Below, in pieces: positions 27,374 through 36,334 of a DNA stretch of 64,000 nucleotides. The stretch's first letter is position 1. Each line of letters opens with the position of its first letter. A program made the position numbers and the translations under genes. Location: positions 464,367 through 528,366 of the forward strand of contig NZ_JABAIJ010000005.1 in NCBI RefSeq assembly GCF_012641435.1. The letters run 5' to 3'. Below the pieces are notes generated by a model. That model was not told the DNA's origin. It was given only the letters and a program-made list of their open reading frames with translations, and searched no databases. This DNA is from Rhizobium sp. P38BS-XIX (GTDB lineage Bacteria > Pseudomonadota > Alphaproteobacteria > Rhizobiales > Rhizobiaceae).

Positions 27374-27940
27374 ATGCCGAAAGAGGGGCAAGACGTGAGA
27401 GAATCCGACGCAGACGAACCCGTCGCCCCGCCGAAATTGGCAAGAAAGCGAACCGTCACGGACAAGATGCTGGCCTGCACCGGTCTGGTGCTTGCCGGTG
27501 CCTCCGCCTTCTTCCCCTGGTATGTTTTCCTGAACCCCGACAAGTTCGGCATTCATGTGGCGGAAGGTGATCGCACCCGCGATCTGCCGGACTGGCCGGG
27601 CCGCGAAGTCGTCAGCGTTTCGCCGCTTGCCATGATCAACAAGAACCCCGGCGAGCCGAAGGATTTGATCCCGGATCCCCTGACGACCGCGACGGTCAGC
27701 AATACCGGCCGCGAGGATGACAAGGGGCCGCCCGCCGACCAGCAGCCTTTCCCGGGCAAGTCGGGATTCCATCTGCTGCATGTGGTCAACGGTCGTGCGC
27801 TCATCGAGGACGACACCGGCATGTATGTCGTCAAGGTCGGCTCGGTCCTGCCTGACAACAGCCGTCTCGCCTCGATCGAACAGCGCGGCGAAAAATGGGT
27901 CATTGTCACGTCCGCGGGCGATGTCTACGGCAACAATTGA
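27374..27940 (+). CDS. Conserved-position unnamed flagellar-operon membrane protein
   Basis: 188 residues. One membrane helix near residues 34-52 (ACTGLVLAGASAFFPWYVFL), a Pro-rich linker, and a C-terminal domain of about 60 residues (FHLLHVVNGRALIEDDTGMY, then VVKVGSVLPDNSRLASIEQR). It is not a standard flagellar protein; a gene of this kind lies between fliI and flgB in rhizobia. The topology suggests a periplasmic domain. The C-terminal segment resembles the short beta domains of pilus or secretion accessory proteins, which is only an impression. Confidence 0.75.
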   Translation: MPKEGQDVRESDADEPVAPPKLARKRTVTDKMLACTGLVLAGASAFFPWYVFLNPDKFGIHVAEGDRTRDLPDWPGREVVSVSPLAMINKNPGEPKDLIPDPLTTATVSNTGREDDKGPPADQQPFPGKSGFHLLHVVNGRALIEDDTGMYVVKVGSVLPDNSRLASIEQRGEKWVIVTSAGDVYGNN

Positions 27941-27950
27941 AACTGGCGGA

Positions 27951-27971
27951 AACGCCTGATTTTCAGGCGTT
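27951..27971 (+). other. Intercistronic hairpin before flgB
   Basis: Perfect 9-bp inverted repeat AACGCCTGA/TCAGGCGTT with a 3-base loop, 11 bp after the preceding stop codon. No T tract follows, so it is more likely an RNA-stability or processing element, or a weak terminator, than a full terminator. Confidence 0.5.
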
Positions 27972-28056
27972 CCGAAGACTTCACAGGAACGCATTTCCCG
28001 CAAGTCCCACGCAAGATTATCCCGCTAGGGTGATAGTGTAAGAACGGAGAGAAGCC

Positions 28057-28449
28057 ATGCAACCCATTCAGCTCTTTGACCTGGCCTCGCGGCAAGCCGA
28101 GTGGCTCCAGGTGCGTCAGCAGGTTGTTGCCGGCAATATCGCCAATGCCAATACTCCGAAGTTTCGCGCCAAGGATGTCACGCCGTTTCAGGCTGTTCTG
28201 GACAACCAGAATGTCGGGATGGCCAGGACCAATCCGGCGCATCTTTCGGGCAGTGAATTCAGCACGACCGGCGACGTCAACGTCGAAGAGGCGTCGCTCA
28301 ATCAGGAAATCGGCGTTCAGGAGTCGGGTAACACCGTCGGCCTGGAAGACGAGCTCGCCAAGTCCGGCGAGATCAAGCGCCAGTACAGCTTGAACACCGC
28401 GCTCGTAAGCTCCTTTCATCGCATGATGCTGATGACCGTAAAACCATAG
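28057..28449 (+). CDS. flgB: Flagellar proximal-rod protein FlgB
   Basis: 130 residues, the usual FlgB length. It has the axial N-terminal motif GNIANANTPKFRAKDVTPFQ and the C-terminal NTALVSSFHRMMLMTVKP. FlgB is the first rod protein on the FliE/MS-ring base. It is followed by flgC after 16 bp. Confidence 0.95.
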   Translation: MQPIQLFDLASRQAEWLQVRQQVVAGNIANANTPKFRAKDVTPFQAVLDNQNVGMARTNPAHLSGSEFSTTGDVNVEEASLNQEIGVQESGNTVGLEDELAKSGEIKRQYSLNTALVSSFHRMMLMTVKP

Positions 28450-28465
28450 ATGAAGTGAAGATGTC

Positions 28466-28885
28466 ATGGACCCCTTATCAGCCGCATTGAAGATCGCAGG
28501 CTCCGGCCTGGAGGCTCAATCGACCCGTCTGAGAGTCGTTTCCGAAAATATCGCCAATGCCCGTTCGACGGGCGATACGCCCGGCGCCGATCCTTATCGG
28601 CGCAAGACCGTGACGTTCGGCGCCGAAATGGATCGCGCCAACGGTCTGACGACGGTCGGGGTCAAGAAGCTGGGCCAGGATACCGGCAAGTTCATCGAGG
28701 AATACGATCCGGACAACCCGGCGGCGGACGCGAAGGGCTACGTGAAGATGCCAAACGTCAACGTTCTCGTTGAAATGGCCGACATGCGCGAAGCCAACCG
28801 CTCCTACGAGGCCAACCTGCAGACGGTACGGCAGGCTCGCGACCTCATCTCTTCCACCATTGACCTGCTGAAGAACTCCCAATGA
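28466..28885 (+). CDS. flgC: Flagellar proximal-rod protein FlgC
   Basis: 139 residues, with SENIANARSTGDTPGADPYR at the N-terminus and VNVLVEMADMREANRSYEAN in the C-terminal helix, both typical of FlgC. It overlaps fliE by four bases. Confidence 0.95.
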   Translation: MDPLSAALKIAGSGLEAQSTRLRVVSENIANARSTGDTPGADPYRRKTVTFGAEMDRANGLTTVGVKKLGQDTGKFIEEYDPDNPAADAKGYVKMPNVNVLVEMADMREANRSYEANLQTVRQARDLISSTIDLLKNSQ

Positions 28886-29232
28886 TCGATTCCATCAAGA
28901 ATGTCGCTTCCCTCTCCGCAACACGCGGCCTCGGCAGCATCGCTACGGATCTGACGTCCGCCGCTTCCAGCGCGCTCAACGCCTCGCCGGCTGTCGCCAT
29001 GGGCGCGGATGCGGGAATGAGCTTCGCCTCGGTCATGTCGAATGTGGCGAAGGACTCCATCAACTCGCTGAAGGAAGCGGAAAGCGCCTCCTTTGCCGGT
29101 ATCAAAGGCACGATGAGCACCCGCGAAGTCGTCGACAAGGTCATGCAGGCCGACCAGACGCTGCAGACCGCTGTGGCGCTGCGCGACAAGGTCGTCTCTG
29201 CCTTTCTCGATATTACCAAGATGCAGATCTAG
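28882..29232 (+). CDS. fliE: Flagellar hook-basal body adaptor FliE
   Basis: 116 residues. The C-terminal MTFQVRNKVLDAYQEVMRMQ-like region of FliE is represented by VVDKVMQADQTLQTAVALRD, then KVVSAFLDITKMQI. FliE links the MS ring to the rod. Its start overlaps the flgC stop, and flgG follows after 97 bp. Confidence 0.93.
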   Translation: MIDSIKNVASLSATRGLGSIATDLTSAASSALNASPAVAMGADAGMSFASVMSNVAKDSINSLKEAESASFAGIKGTMSTREVVDKVMQADQTLQTAVALRDKVVSAFLDITKMQI

Positions 29233-29329
29233 GGCGGGATTTCCCGCTCCAATTACCTGATTTGGCATCCGTCGTTCGCAGGTCGCTATCCGGCCTGGAG
29301 GGCGATGCCGTAGCTCGAAGGACGAAAGC

Positions 29330-30118
29330 ATGAGAGCGCTCGCAATTGCCGCAACGGGCATGGACGCCCAGCAGACCAATCTGGAAGTCATCGCGAACAA
29401 CATCGCGAACATCAACACGACGGGTTACAAGCGTGCGCGCGCCGAATTCTCGGACCTTCTCTATCAGACGGAGCGCGCCAAGGGCATCGCCAACCGGCCC
29501 AACCAGGCCGTCGTCCCCGAAGGCGCCAACATCGGTCTCGGCGTGCAGACCTCCGCTGTCCGCAACATTCAGATCCAGGGCGAGCTGTCGCAGACCCAGA
29601 ACGACCTCGACGTTGCGCTCGTCGGTCGCGGCTGGTTCCAGATCCAGATGCCTGACGGCACCACCGCCTACACGCGCGCCGGCTCCTTCAACAAAAGCGA
29701 TACCGGTCAGATCGTGACGCCTGACGGCAACGTGCTGCAGCCCGGCATCACCATCCCGAACAATGCCAGCAATATCGCCATCAGCCAGTCCGGCCAGGTT
29801 TCCGCCACCATCGGCACGAACACGACGCCGACGGTGCTCGGCCAGCTGCAGATCGCTAACTTCGTCAACGAAGCCGGCCTGCAGCCGATGGGCAGCAATC
29901 TCTTCACCCAGACGCCGGCTTCCGGCGATCCGGTCATCTCCGATCCGAACCAGAACGGCTTCGCCTACATGAAGCAGTTCTATCTGGAATCGTCGAACGT
30001 CGATCCGGTCAAGGAAATCACCGATCTGATCACCGCACAGCGTGCCTATGAAATGAACTCGAAGGTCATCACCACGGCCGACGACATGGCGCAGATCGTC
30101 AGCAAGAACCTGAAGTAA
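29330..30118 (+). CDS. flgG: Flagellar distal-rod protein FlgG
   Basis: 262 residues, the standard FlgG length. N-terminal MRALAIAATGMDAQQTNLEV then IANNIANINTTGYKRARAEF; C-terminal YLESSNVDPVKEITDLITAQ then RAYEMNSKVI. It forms the distal rod on which the hook is built. This is a paralogue of FlgE, but its length and sequence are clearly FlgG. Confidence 0.96.
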   Translation: MRALAIAATGMDAQQTNLEVIANNIANINTTGYKRARAEFSDLLYQTERAKGIANRPNQAVVPEGANIGLGVQTSAVRNIQIQGELSQTQNDLDVALVGRGWFQIQMPDGTTAYTRAGSFNKSDTGQIVTPDGNVLQPGITIPNNASNIAISQSGQVSATIGTNTTPTVLGQLQIANFVNEAGLQPMGSNLFTQTPASGDPVISDPNQNGFAYMKQFYLESSNVDPVKEITDLITAQRAYEMNSKVITTADDMAQIVSKNLK

Positions 30119-30137
30119 CGGGAAGGACGGGCCGAAC

Positions 30138-30626
30138 ATGAGGTTTTGCCGGATGAAAAGCTTAGCAATGGCCTGGCTCGCCGCAGCGAGCCTCACCGTC
30201 ATGTTCGTGTCGGGCACGTCAGCGGCCCACGCCAGCGACATGGGCACAGCCGTCGTTCCGACGGAGACGATTTACCCCGGCGACATCATCAGCAGCGGGC
30301 AGCTCGAAGAGGTTGAGGTCACCAACCCCAACCTGACGGGCGACTATGCCAAGCGCATCCGTGAGGTCACCGGCATGGTCTCCAAACGGACGCTCCTGCC
30401 GGGCCGCACCATCGCCGTCTCCACACTCCGCCAGCCCTATGCCGTGACGCGCGGCTCGAATGTTCGCCTCGTCATGAACATGGGCAGCATGACGATTACC
30501 GCGGCTGGAACACCGCTGGATGACGGCGCGGTCGGCGACAGCGTCCGCGCCCGCAACACGGATTCGGGCATCATCGTCAACGGCACGGTTCTTGAAAACG
30601 GCACGATCCGCGTGGTCGCAAAATGA
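30138..30626 (+). CDS. flgA: Flagellar P-ring assembly chaperone FlgA
   Basis: 162 residues with a signal peptide (LAMAWLAAASLTVMFVSG, cleavage near Ala-His-Ala), followed by a SAF-type domain (VVPTETIYPGDIISSGQLEE) and the C-terminal beta domain with NTDSGIIVNGTVLENGTIRV. It is a periplasmic chaperone for FlgI. It overlaps flgI by four bases. Confidence 0.93.
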   Translation: MRFCRMKSLAMAWLAAASLTVMFVSGTSAAHASDMGTAVVPTETIYPGDIISSGQLEEVEVTNPNLTGDYAKRIREVTGMVSKRTLLPGRTIAVSTLRQPYAVTRGSNVRLVMNMGSMTITAAGTPLDDGAVGDSVRARNTDSGIIVNGTVLENGTIRVVAK

Positions 30627-31741
30627 AACGGCTTCGTCAATTTCTTGCAGTCCTCTTTGCGCTACCCAGCCTGATCATTGCTGATCCGGCTGCAGCGATG
30701 CAATCGCGCATCAAGGACATCGCGTCGCTGCAATCCGGCCGCGATAACCAGCTGATCGGTTATGGCCTGATCGTCGGTCTCCAGGGGACCGGCGATGGTC
30801 TGCGGTCATCGCCGTTCACCGAGCAATCCATGCGCGCGATGCTGCAGAATCTCGGCATCTCGACTCAGGGCGGTCAGTCCGCCGCAAAGAACACCGCCGC
30901 CGTCATGGTCACGGCCAACCTGCCGCCCTTTGCCAGCCCCGGCAGCCGCATCGACGTGACGGTCAGCTCGCTCGGCGATGCGACGTCGCTGCGCGGCGGC
31001 ACGCTCATCATGACGTCGCTCACCGGCGCGGACGGCCAGATTTATGCGGTCGCGCAGGGTTCCGTCATCGTTTCCGGATTCCAGGCGCAGGGTGCTGCCG
31101 CATCCGTCACCGAAGGCGTGACGACGGCCGGCCGCGTTCCCGGTGGCGCGATCATCGAGCGTGAGCTGCCTTCGCGCTTCAAGGATTCGGTCAATCTGGT
31201 GCTACAGCTGCGCAACCCGGATTTCTCCACCTCGATCCGCATCGCCGATACCGTCAACGCCTGGGCGACCTCGCGCTTCGGCGCGCCGATCGCCGAGGCC
31301 AAGGATTCGCAGGAAGTCTCTGTTGCCAAGCCGAAAATGGCGGATCTGACGCGCCTGATGGCCGATCTCGAAAATCTGAACGTCCAGACCGACACGCCGG
31401 CCAAGGTCGTCATCAATGAGCGCACGGGCACGATCGTCATCGGCGCCGACGTTCGCGTCTCGCCGGTTGCCGTCAGCTACGGAACGTTGACCGTGCAAGT
31501 GAGCGAGAACCCTCAGGTGATCCAGCCCGAACCCTTCTCCAACGGCGAGACGGCCGTTCAGGATCAGACCGATATCACCGCGACCAAGAGCGGCGGCCGG
31601 GTTGCCGTACTCGAAGGGCCTGATCTGAAAACGCTGGTTGCCGGTCTCAACAATATCGGCGTCAAGCCGGACGGCATCATCGCCATCCTGCAAGGCATCA
31701 AGTCGGCCGGCGCCCTGCAAGCGGAGCTCGTGCTGCAATGA
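30623..31741 (+). CDS. flgI: Flagellar P-ring protein FlgI
   Basis: 372 residues with a signal peptide ending near ADPAAAM. The mature part begins SRIKDIASLQSGRDNQLIGY and has GLIVGLQGTGDG and GTIVIGADVRVSPVAVSYGT, all strongly conserved in P-ring proteins. It forms the ring in the peptidoglycan layer around the rod. Confidence 0.96.
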   Translation: MKRLRQFLAVLFALPSLIIADPAAAMQSRIKDIASLQSGRDNQLIGYGLIVGLQGTGDGLRSSPFTEQSMRAMLQNLGISTQGGQSAAKNTAAVMVTANLPPFASPGSRIDVTVSSLGDATSLRGGTLIMTSLTGADGQIYAVAQGSVIVSGFQAQGAAASVTEGVTTAGRVPGGAIIERELPSRFKDSVNLVLQLRNPDFSTSIRIADTVNAWATSRFGAPIAEAKDSQEVSVAKPKMADLTRLMADLENLNVQTDTPAKVVINERTGTIVIGADVRVSPVAVSYGTLTVQVSENPQVIQPEPFSNGETAVQDQTDITATKSGGRVAVLEGPDLKTLVAGLNNIGVKPDGIIAILQGIKSAGALQAELVLQ

Positions 31742-32277
31742 TCTCGATCGTTTCGTCCAGAAGAATGTTGACGTGCCTGGGCCTCTCGACGGCGGCGCTG
31801 CTTCTTTCGCTCGGTGCCGCAGCCGCGCAGGAAGCACCCAAGCCAGTCGTCGATCCCGCGTCCAGTCAGGACGAGATCCGGCAGTTCTGCACCAACATCG
31901 CCGATCCCGCGCGCGACCAGCGCTACCTGCTGCAAAAGCAGGAGCTGGAGAAATTGCAGTCGGATGTCGATCAACGCATCGCGACGATGGATAAGCGCAA
32001 GGCCGAGTACGAGGACTGGCTGAAACGCCGCGACGATTTCCTGAAGTCCGCGGATCTCGGCCTCGTCGACATCTACAAGAACATGAAGCCGGATGCCGCG
32101 GCCGCCAGCCTCAACGACGTCAGAACCACGGTTGCCGCCGCCATCATCATGAAGCTTTCGGCTCGTCAGTCGAGCCTCATTCTTGCGGAAATGGATGCGA
32201 AGAAGGCGGCGGTCATCACCAATATCATCGCCAGTGCATCCGACCCGAATACATCGAAGTCGAAGGACCCCTCATGA
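31738..32277 (+). CDS. motE: Motility protein MotE (chaperone of MotC)
   Basis: 179 residues with a signal peptide (STAALLLSLGAAAAQEAPK), a coiled-coil stretch (YLLQKQELEKLQSDVDQRIA, then TMDKRKAEYEDWLKRRDDFL) and an MgtE-N-like C-terminal region (MKPDAAAASLNDVRTTVAAA, then IIMKLSARQSSLILAEMDAK). In S. meliloti MotE is a periplasmic dimer needed for folding of MotC. It overlaps both flgI and flgH by four bases. Confidence 0.9.
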   Translation: MISIVSSRRMLTCLGLSTAALLLSLGAAAAQEAPKPVVDPASSQDEIRQFCTNIADPARDQRYLLQKQELEKLQSDVDQRIATMDKRKAEYEDWLKRRDDFLKSADLGLVDIYKNMKPDAAAASLNDVRTTVAAAIIMKLSARQSSLILAEMDAKKAAVITNIIASASDPNTSKSKDPS

Positions 32278-32987
32278 ACACGCGTCTTACGGCCGCCTGC
32301 ACAATCGTCGTCTTTCTCGCTGGCTGCCAGTCGCAGGGCCTGAAGGAAATCGGCAGGGCGCCTGCCATGAGCCCCATCGGCAGCGGTCTGCAATATGCGC
32401 AGGCGCCGCAGATGTCGCAATATCCGAAGCGACCGCATCAGGTGGCGCAGGGCTACTCGCTCTGGAACGATTCGCAGGCTGCTCTCTTCAAGGATTCCCG
32501 CGCGCTCAACGTCGGCGACATCCTGACGGTCACGATCCAGATCAACGACAAGGCGAACTGGGACAACGAGACCAATCGCAATCGCACCAACAAGAGCGAT
32601 ATGAATTGGGATATTTCGGCCAAGATCTTCGGCTGGAAGCCCGCCACCAACGCCGACGCCACCTCAGGCTCCGACACGAGCACCGATGCCAAGGGCAAGA
32701 TGCAGCGCTCCGAGCAGATCAATCTCTTGGTCGCTGCTGTCGTCACCGGCATTCTCGAGAATGGCAACCTGATGATCAGCGGCTCGCAGGAAGTCCGCAT
32801 GAACCAGGAAATCCGCATTCTCAACGTCGCCGGTATCGTGCGCCCGCAGGACGTCACCTCCGAGAACACCATCTCGTATGACAAGATCGCGGAAGCTCGC
32901 ATTTCCTACGGCGGCCGCGGTCGCCTGACCGAAATTCAGCAGCCGCCCAGAGGCCAGCAGGCAGTCGATCTCCTGTCGCCGCTTTGA
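32274..32987 (+). CDS. flgH: Flagellar L-ring lipoprotein FlgH
   Basis: 237 residues with a lipobox FLAGC, lipidated Cys18. The conserved mature motifs are SLWNDSQAALFKDSRALNVG, then DILTVTI, and GNLMISGSQEVRMNQEIRIL, then NVAGIVRPQDV. It forms the outer-membrane ring of the basal body. Confidence 0.95.
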   Translation: MNTRLTAACTIVVFLAGCQSQGLKEIGRAPAMSPIGSGLQYAQAPQMSQYPKRPHQVAQGYSLWNDSQAALFKDSRALNVGDILTVTIQINDKANWDNETNRNRTNKSDMNWDISAKIFGWKPATNADATSGSDTSTDAKGKMQRSEQINLLVAAVVTGILENGNLMISGSQEVRMNQEIRILNVAGIVRPQDVTSENTISYDKIAEARISYGGRGRLTEIQQPPRGQQAVDLLSPL

Positions 32988-33029
32988 GGCGCGGTGCTTT
33001 CGCATAGTTAAGAACGAACGGATAGAAAC

Positions 33030-33527
33030 ATGGCAGCAGCCGCAGACGAACCGGCAAAGAGCAAGGGATCGCCGTTGATCATGACGATCGTCGGGCTGCT
33101 GGTACTGACCGTGCTCGGCGGCGGCGGCGGCTGGGTGGTCGGCGGCATGGTTGCCCCGAGGATCAAGGCCGCGACGGCAGCCGTCCAGGCGACGGCGAAA
33201 GCCACCGGCGAGGGCAACAAGGACACTGCTGCCGAGGCGCAGGCCAACGGTATCGTGACGCTCGATCCGATCACCACCAATCTTGCCTATCCCTCGCAGA
33301 ACTGGATCAGGCTTGAAATCGCCCTGGTATTCAAGGGACCGCCAGATGCTCAGCTGGCCCAATCGATCCATCAGGATATCCTGAGCTACGTCCGCACGGT
33401 GTCCCTGCAGCAGATCGAAGGTGCCCGTGGACTGCAATATCTTCGGGATGACATTCAAGAGCGTGTTGACCTGCGCTCGGAAGGGCGAGTATCGAAAGTT
33501 ATGTTCAGAACTTTCGTGATCGAATGA
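33030..33527 (+). CDS. fliL: Flagellar basal-body protein FliL
   Basis: 165 residues: a short cytoplasmic N-terminus, one membrane helix (LIMTIVGLLVLTVLGGGGGW) and a periplasmic domain ending in the FliL signature RDDIQERVDLRSEGRVSKVM then FRTFVIE. FliL surrounds the stator. It overlaps fliP by four bases. Confidence 0.93.
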   Translation: MAAAADEPAKSKGSPLIMTIVGLLVLTVLGGGGGWVVGGMVAPRIKAATAAVQATAKATGEGNKDTAAEAQANGIVTLDPITTNLAYPSQNWIRLEIALVFKGPPDAQLAQSIHQDILSYVRTVSLQQIEGARGLQYLRDDIQERVDLRSEGRVSKVMFRTFVIE

Positions 33528-34282
33528 TTCGATTAATACTTGTCTTGGCTACATTAGTTTTTGCTGTTCTATCGCCTGAGTTGGCGATGGCGCAGCAATT
33601 GCCGTCGCAGCTTCCGACGGATCTTCTGAACGTTCCCGTGAACGGCTCTGTCGCCGCGTGGATCATCCGCACCTTCGGATTGCTGACGATCCTGTCGATC
33701 GCGCCCGGCATCCTGATCATGGTGACGAGCTTCCCGCGCTTCATCATCGCCTTTTCGATCCTGCGCACCGGCATGGGTCTTGCGACGACGCCGTCGAACA
33801 TGATCCTCCTCAGCCTCGCGCTGTTCATGACCTTCTATGTCATGTCACCGACCTTCGATCAGGCCTGGAAGGACGGCGTGCAGCCGCTCCTCGCCAATCA
33901 GATTTCGGAAGGAGATGCCGTACAGCGCATTGCCGAGCCCTTCCGGACCTTCATGTCCAACAATACGCGTGACAAGGATCTGAAGCTTTTCGTCGATCTC
34001 GCGCAGGAGCGCGGTCAGACGACCGTGGTCGACAACAAGATCGACTATCGCGTGCTGATCCCGGCCTTCATGATCTCGGAAATTCGTCGCGGCTTCGAGA
34101 TCGGCTTCCTGGTCGTCTTGCCGTTCCTGGTCATCGACCTGATCGTATCGACCATCGTCATGGCCATGGGCATGATGATGCTGCCGCCGACATCGATCTC
34201 CCTGCCGTTCAAGATTCTCTTCTTCGTCCTCATCGACGGCTGGAATCTGCTCGTCGGCAGCCTGGTTCGCTCTTTCCACTAG
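33524..34282 (+). CDS. fliP: Flagellar type III export gate protein FliP
   Basis: 252 residues. N-terminal cleavable signal (LILVLATLVFAVLSPELAMA), then LLTILSIAPGILIMVTSFPR and later VLIPAFMISEIRRGFEIGFL, then VVLPFLVIDLIVSTIVMAMG with GMMMLPP, the standard FliP signatures. Membrane core of the export gate with FliQ and FliR, which are encoded 21 kb downstream. It ends the flgF-fliP run and is convergent with the GT41 gene. Confidence 0.96.
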   Translation: MIRLILVLATLVFAVLSPELAMAQQLPSQLPTDLLNVPVNGSVAAWIIRTFGLLTILSIAPGILIMVTSFPRFIIAFSILRTGMGLATTPSNMILLSLALFMTFYVMSPTFDQAWKDGVQPLLANQISEGDAVQRIAEPFRTFMSNNTRDKDLKLFVDLAQERGQTTVVDNKIDYRVLIPAFMISEIRRGFEIGFLVVLPFLVIDLIVSTIVMAMGMMMLPPTSISLPFKILFFVLIDGWNLLVGSLVRSFH

Positions 34283-34390
34283 ACCCAAATCTCAACCGCC
34301 GGCCTAAAAAGCCATCGCCGGAAGCGTTACTCCCGGCGATCATGAGGGTTGATAGGTGTGGCGATCTTTATCGGATTCGCTTCCCGCACT

Positions 34391-36334
34391 TCATTCCGCA
34401 GCGATGGATGCCGCGTTCTGGTCCTCGGTCATGAATGGTTCGGTCCGCGTCGGCAGCGCCGCGACGTCCATGTGATCCGGGGCGAGGCCCTGCTTGGCAC
34501 GCGCCGCCATCATCTCGAAGGCCGTCTCCAGATGATGGGTGAAGCGTTCCGCGTCGAACAGCGGCTTGATGTAGCGATTGGCTGCGAGCGTATCCTTGAA
34601 CTGCGCGACACGCTCCGGCTGGCTTGCCAGCTCGACGGCCATATCCTCATAGGCCTTGACGTCCTCGGCGACGAGTTCAGGCACGCCGATGGCGTTCAGC
34701 AGGCTTTCGCTGACGCGTGAGGCGAAGTTGGTGCCTTTCATGGTCAGAACCGGCAGGCCGCCCCACAGCTGTTCCGACGTCGTCGTATGGCCGTTGACGG
34801 GGACGGTGTCGAGACCGAGATCGGCAAGCTGCTGGCGGTCGATGTGGTCTTCATAGCGGATACGCGTCGTGAAGACGACGCGCTTGCGATTGATGCCATG
34901 CGCCTCCAGGCGCACCCAGAGATTGGCCTCGGCGCGTGCGCTGTTGCAGAGCAGCCAGAGCACGCTGTTCTTGGTCCGCTTGAGGATGTTCGCCCAGACA
35001 TCAAGCATCTGCGGCGTGATCTTGCGGTTGCCGTTGAACGAGGCGAAGACAAAGGCATCTTCCGGCAGCCCATGCTGGGCACGCGTCGTCGGGCGCGGCT
35101 TTGGACGATACATCGGATCGTTCGGCTGATAGCACTCGGGCAGGCGGCAGAATTTCTCGTGGAAATGCGGCTTGGAATGCTCCGGCAACACGTAGTGGTC
35201 ACCGATGATATAGTCGAGATCGAAGTTGACCGTGGTGCCGGGGAAACCAAGCCAAGCGACCTGGATCGGCGCGCAGACATGGTTGAGTATGCGAGCGCGG
35301 CTTTCCTTCGTGTGTCCCTTGAGATCGATGAGAATGTCGATGTTGCGCGAGCGGATCGCTTCGGCGGCACCCTGATCGGACAGGGTGCGAATATCGACCA
35401 TCGTTCCCCATTTCGTGTAGTCGAACGGCTTTTCGTTCTGGGACGCGAGGTCGGAATGGTCGAACAGAAAGATTTCGAACCGGCTTCTGTCATGCAGTTC
35501 CAGCGTGCGCTGCATCAGCTTCATCGTGGCATGCTCGGGCCAGAAGTCGGACGAGAGATACCCGATGCGGATCTTGTCGTTCCAGCTATGCGGCATCTTG
35601 CGACGAGCCTCGGCATGACCGGCCGGCAGCGGTAGGGTGTCGTGGATCGCATATTTGTTGACCGCCTCGTCGCCGCACCAGTGCAGGTGGAAGAACGGGT
35701 TGTCCGGGATCACATATTCGAGCTTGCCCTGCGCCAGTGAAGCGTTGATCGGCGCCATGTGCTTTTCGACGAGCGCGAGATCGGACACTTCGCGGGCAAA
35801 GATGAGATAGAGCGTGCGGAAGATGATGTTGTCCGGATAGTTCTTGAAGAGCGTCGCGACGATGTGCCGGTTGCCGTCGTCGTGAAGATCATCGGTCAGG
35901 AGCTTGGCTGCGAGCAGTCGATGCCGCAGTTCCGGGCCTTCGACCAGTACGGTCTTGAAGCCGGACAGGAGTTCTTTCTGCTGACGGCTCAGGAAAATCC
36001 GGCAGAGAATGTAGGCAAGCTCCGGGTCCTTGAAGGCGAGGGGCAGGATCAGGCTGCCGACGGCAAGCGCTTGATCGTCGTTGCCGCACTCGCCGTGCAG
36101 CAGCAGTGCCTCGCGAAGATAGTCGTCACGGCGCGGCGGCTGCCTGCCGGCGAGCTCGTAGGCGCTGGCCGCATCGGCCTTGAAGCCCAGCTTCACCAGC
36201 GTTTTCGCCAGAAGCACATAGGTCTTCGGCGACCTGTCGGCGTTCATCAACTCGTTCAGGGTCTCGAGCGCACGCGTATATTGTCCCTTCTGGTAGAAGT
36301 TGGACGCGGTCACAAAGGCGTTTTTCGTATTCAC
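34391..36334 (-). CDS. OGT/SPINDLY-like glycosyltransferase (GT41) with TPR N-terminus
   Basis: 647 residues from the GTG at 36334 (GGAG nine bases upstream; the frame begins at a TTG at 36355 without a site). The first third is TPR-like helical repeat (GQYTRALETLNELMNADRSP, then KTYVLLAKTLVKLGFKADAA). The rest is the GT41 catalytic region of protein O-GlcNAc transferases: IRIGYLSSDFWPEHATMKLM, DILIDLKGHTKESRARILNH, FASFNGNRKITPQMLDVWAN, and VNGHTTTSEQLWGGLPVLTM, then KGTNFASRVSESLLNAIGVP. It lies between fliP and the first flagellin gene on the opposite strand. The Caulobacter flagellin glycosyltransferase FlmG has a comparable TPR-plus-transferase build. Modification of flagellin is inferred from location, not shown. 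Confidence 0.88.
   Translation of the reverse strand: MNTKNAFVTASNFYQKGQYTRALETLNELMNADRSPKTYVLLAKTLVKLGFKADAASAYELAGRQPPRRDDYLREALLLHGECGNDDQALAVGSLILPLAFKDPELAYILCRIFLSRQQKELLSGFKTVLVEGPELRHRLLAAKLLTDDLHDDGNRHIVATLFKNYPDNIIFRTLYLIFAREVSDLALVEKHMAPINASLAQGKLEYVIPDNPFFHLHWCGDEAVNKYAIHDTLPLPAGHAEARRKMPHSWNDKIRIGYLSSDFWPEHATMKLMQRTLELHDRSRFEIFLFDHSDLASQNEKPFDYTKWGTMVDIRTLSDQGAAEAIRSRNIDILIDLKGHTKESRARILNHVCAPIQVAWLGFPGTTVNFDLDYIIGDHYVLPEHSKPHFHEKFCRLPECYQPNDPMYRPKPRPTTRAQHGLPEDAFVFASFNGNRKITPQMLDVWANILKRTKNSVLWLLCNSARAEANLWVRLEAHGINRKRVVFTTRIRYEDHIDRQQLADLGLDTVPVNGHTTTSEQLWGGLPVLTMKGTNFASRVSESLLNAIGVPELVAEDVKAYEDMAVELASQPERVAQFKDTLAANRYIKPLFDAERFTHHLETAFEMMAARAKQGLAPDHMDVAALPTRTEPFMTEDQNAASIAAE

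Noticed and set aside
34313..34340. Inverted repeat ATCGCCGG/CCGGCGAT between fliP and the GT41 gene as a terminator
   Set aside because: The stem is 8 bp with an 11-base loop and no T tract on either strand, so support is too weak for a terminator call.
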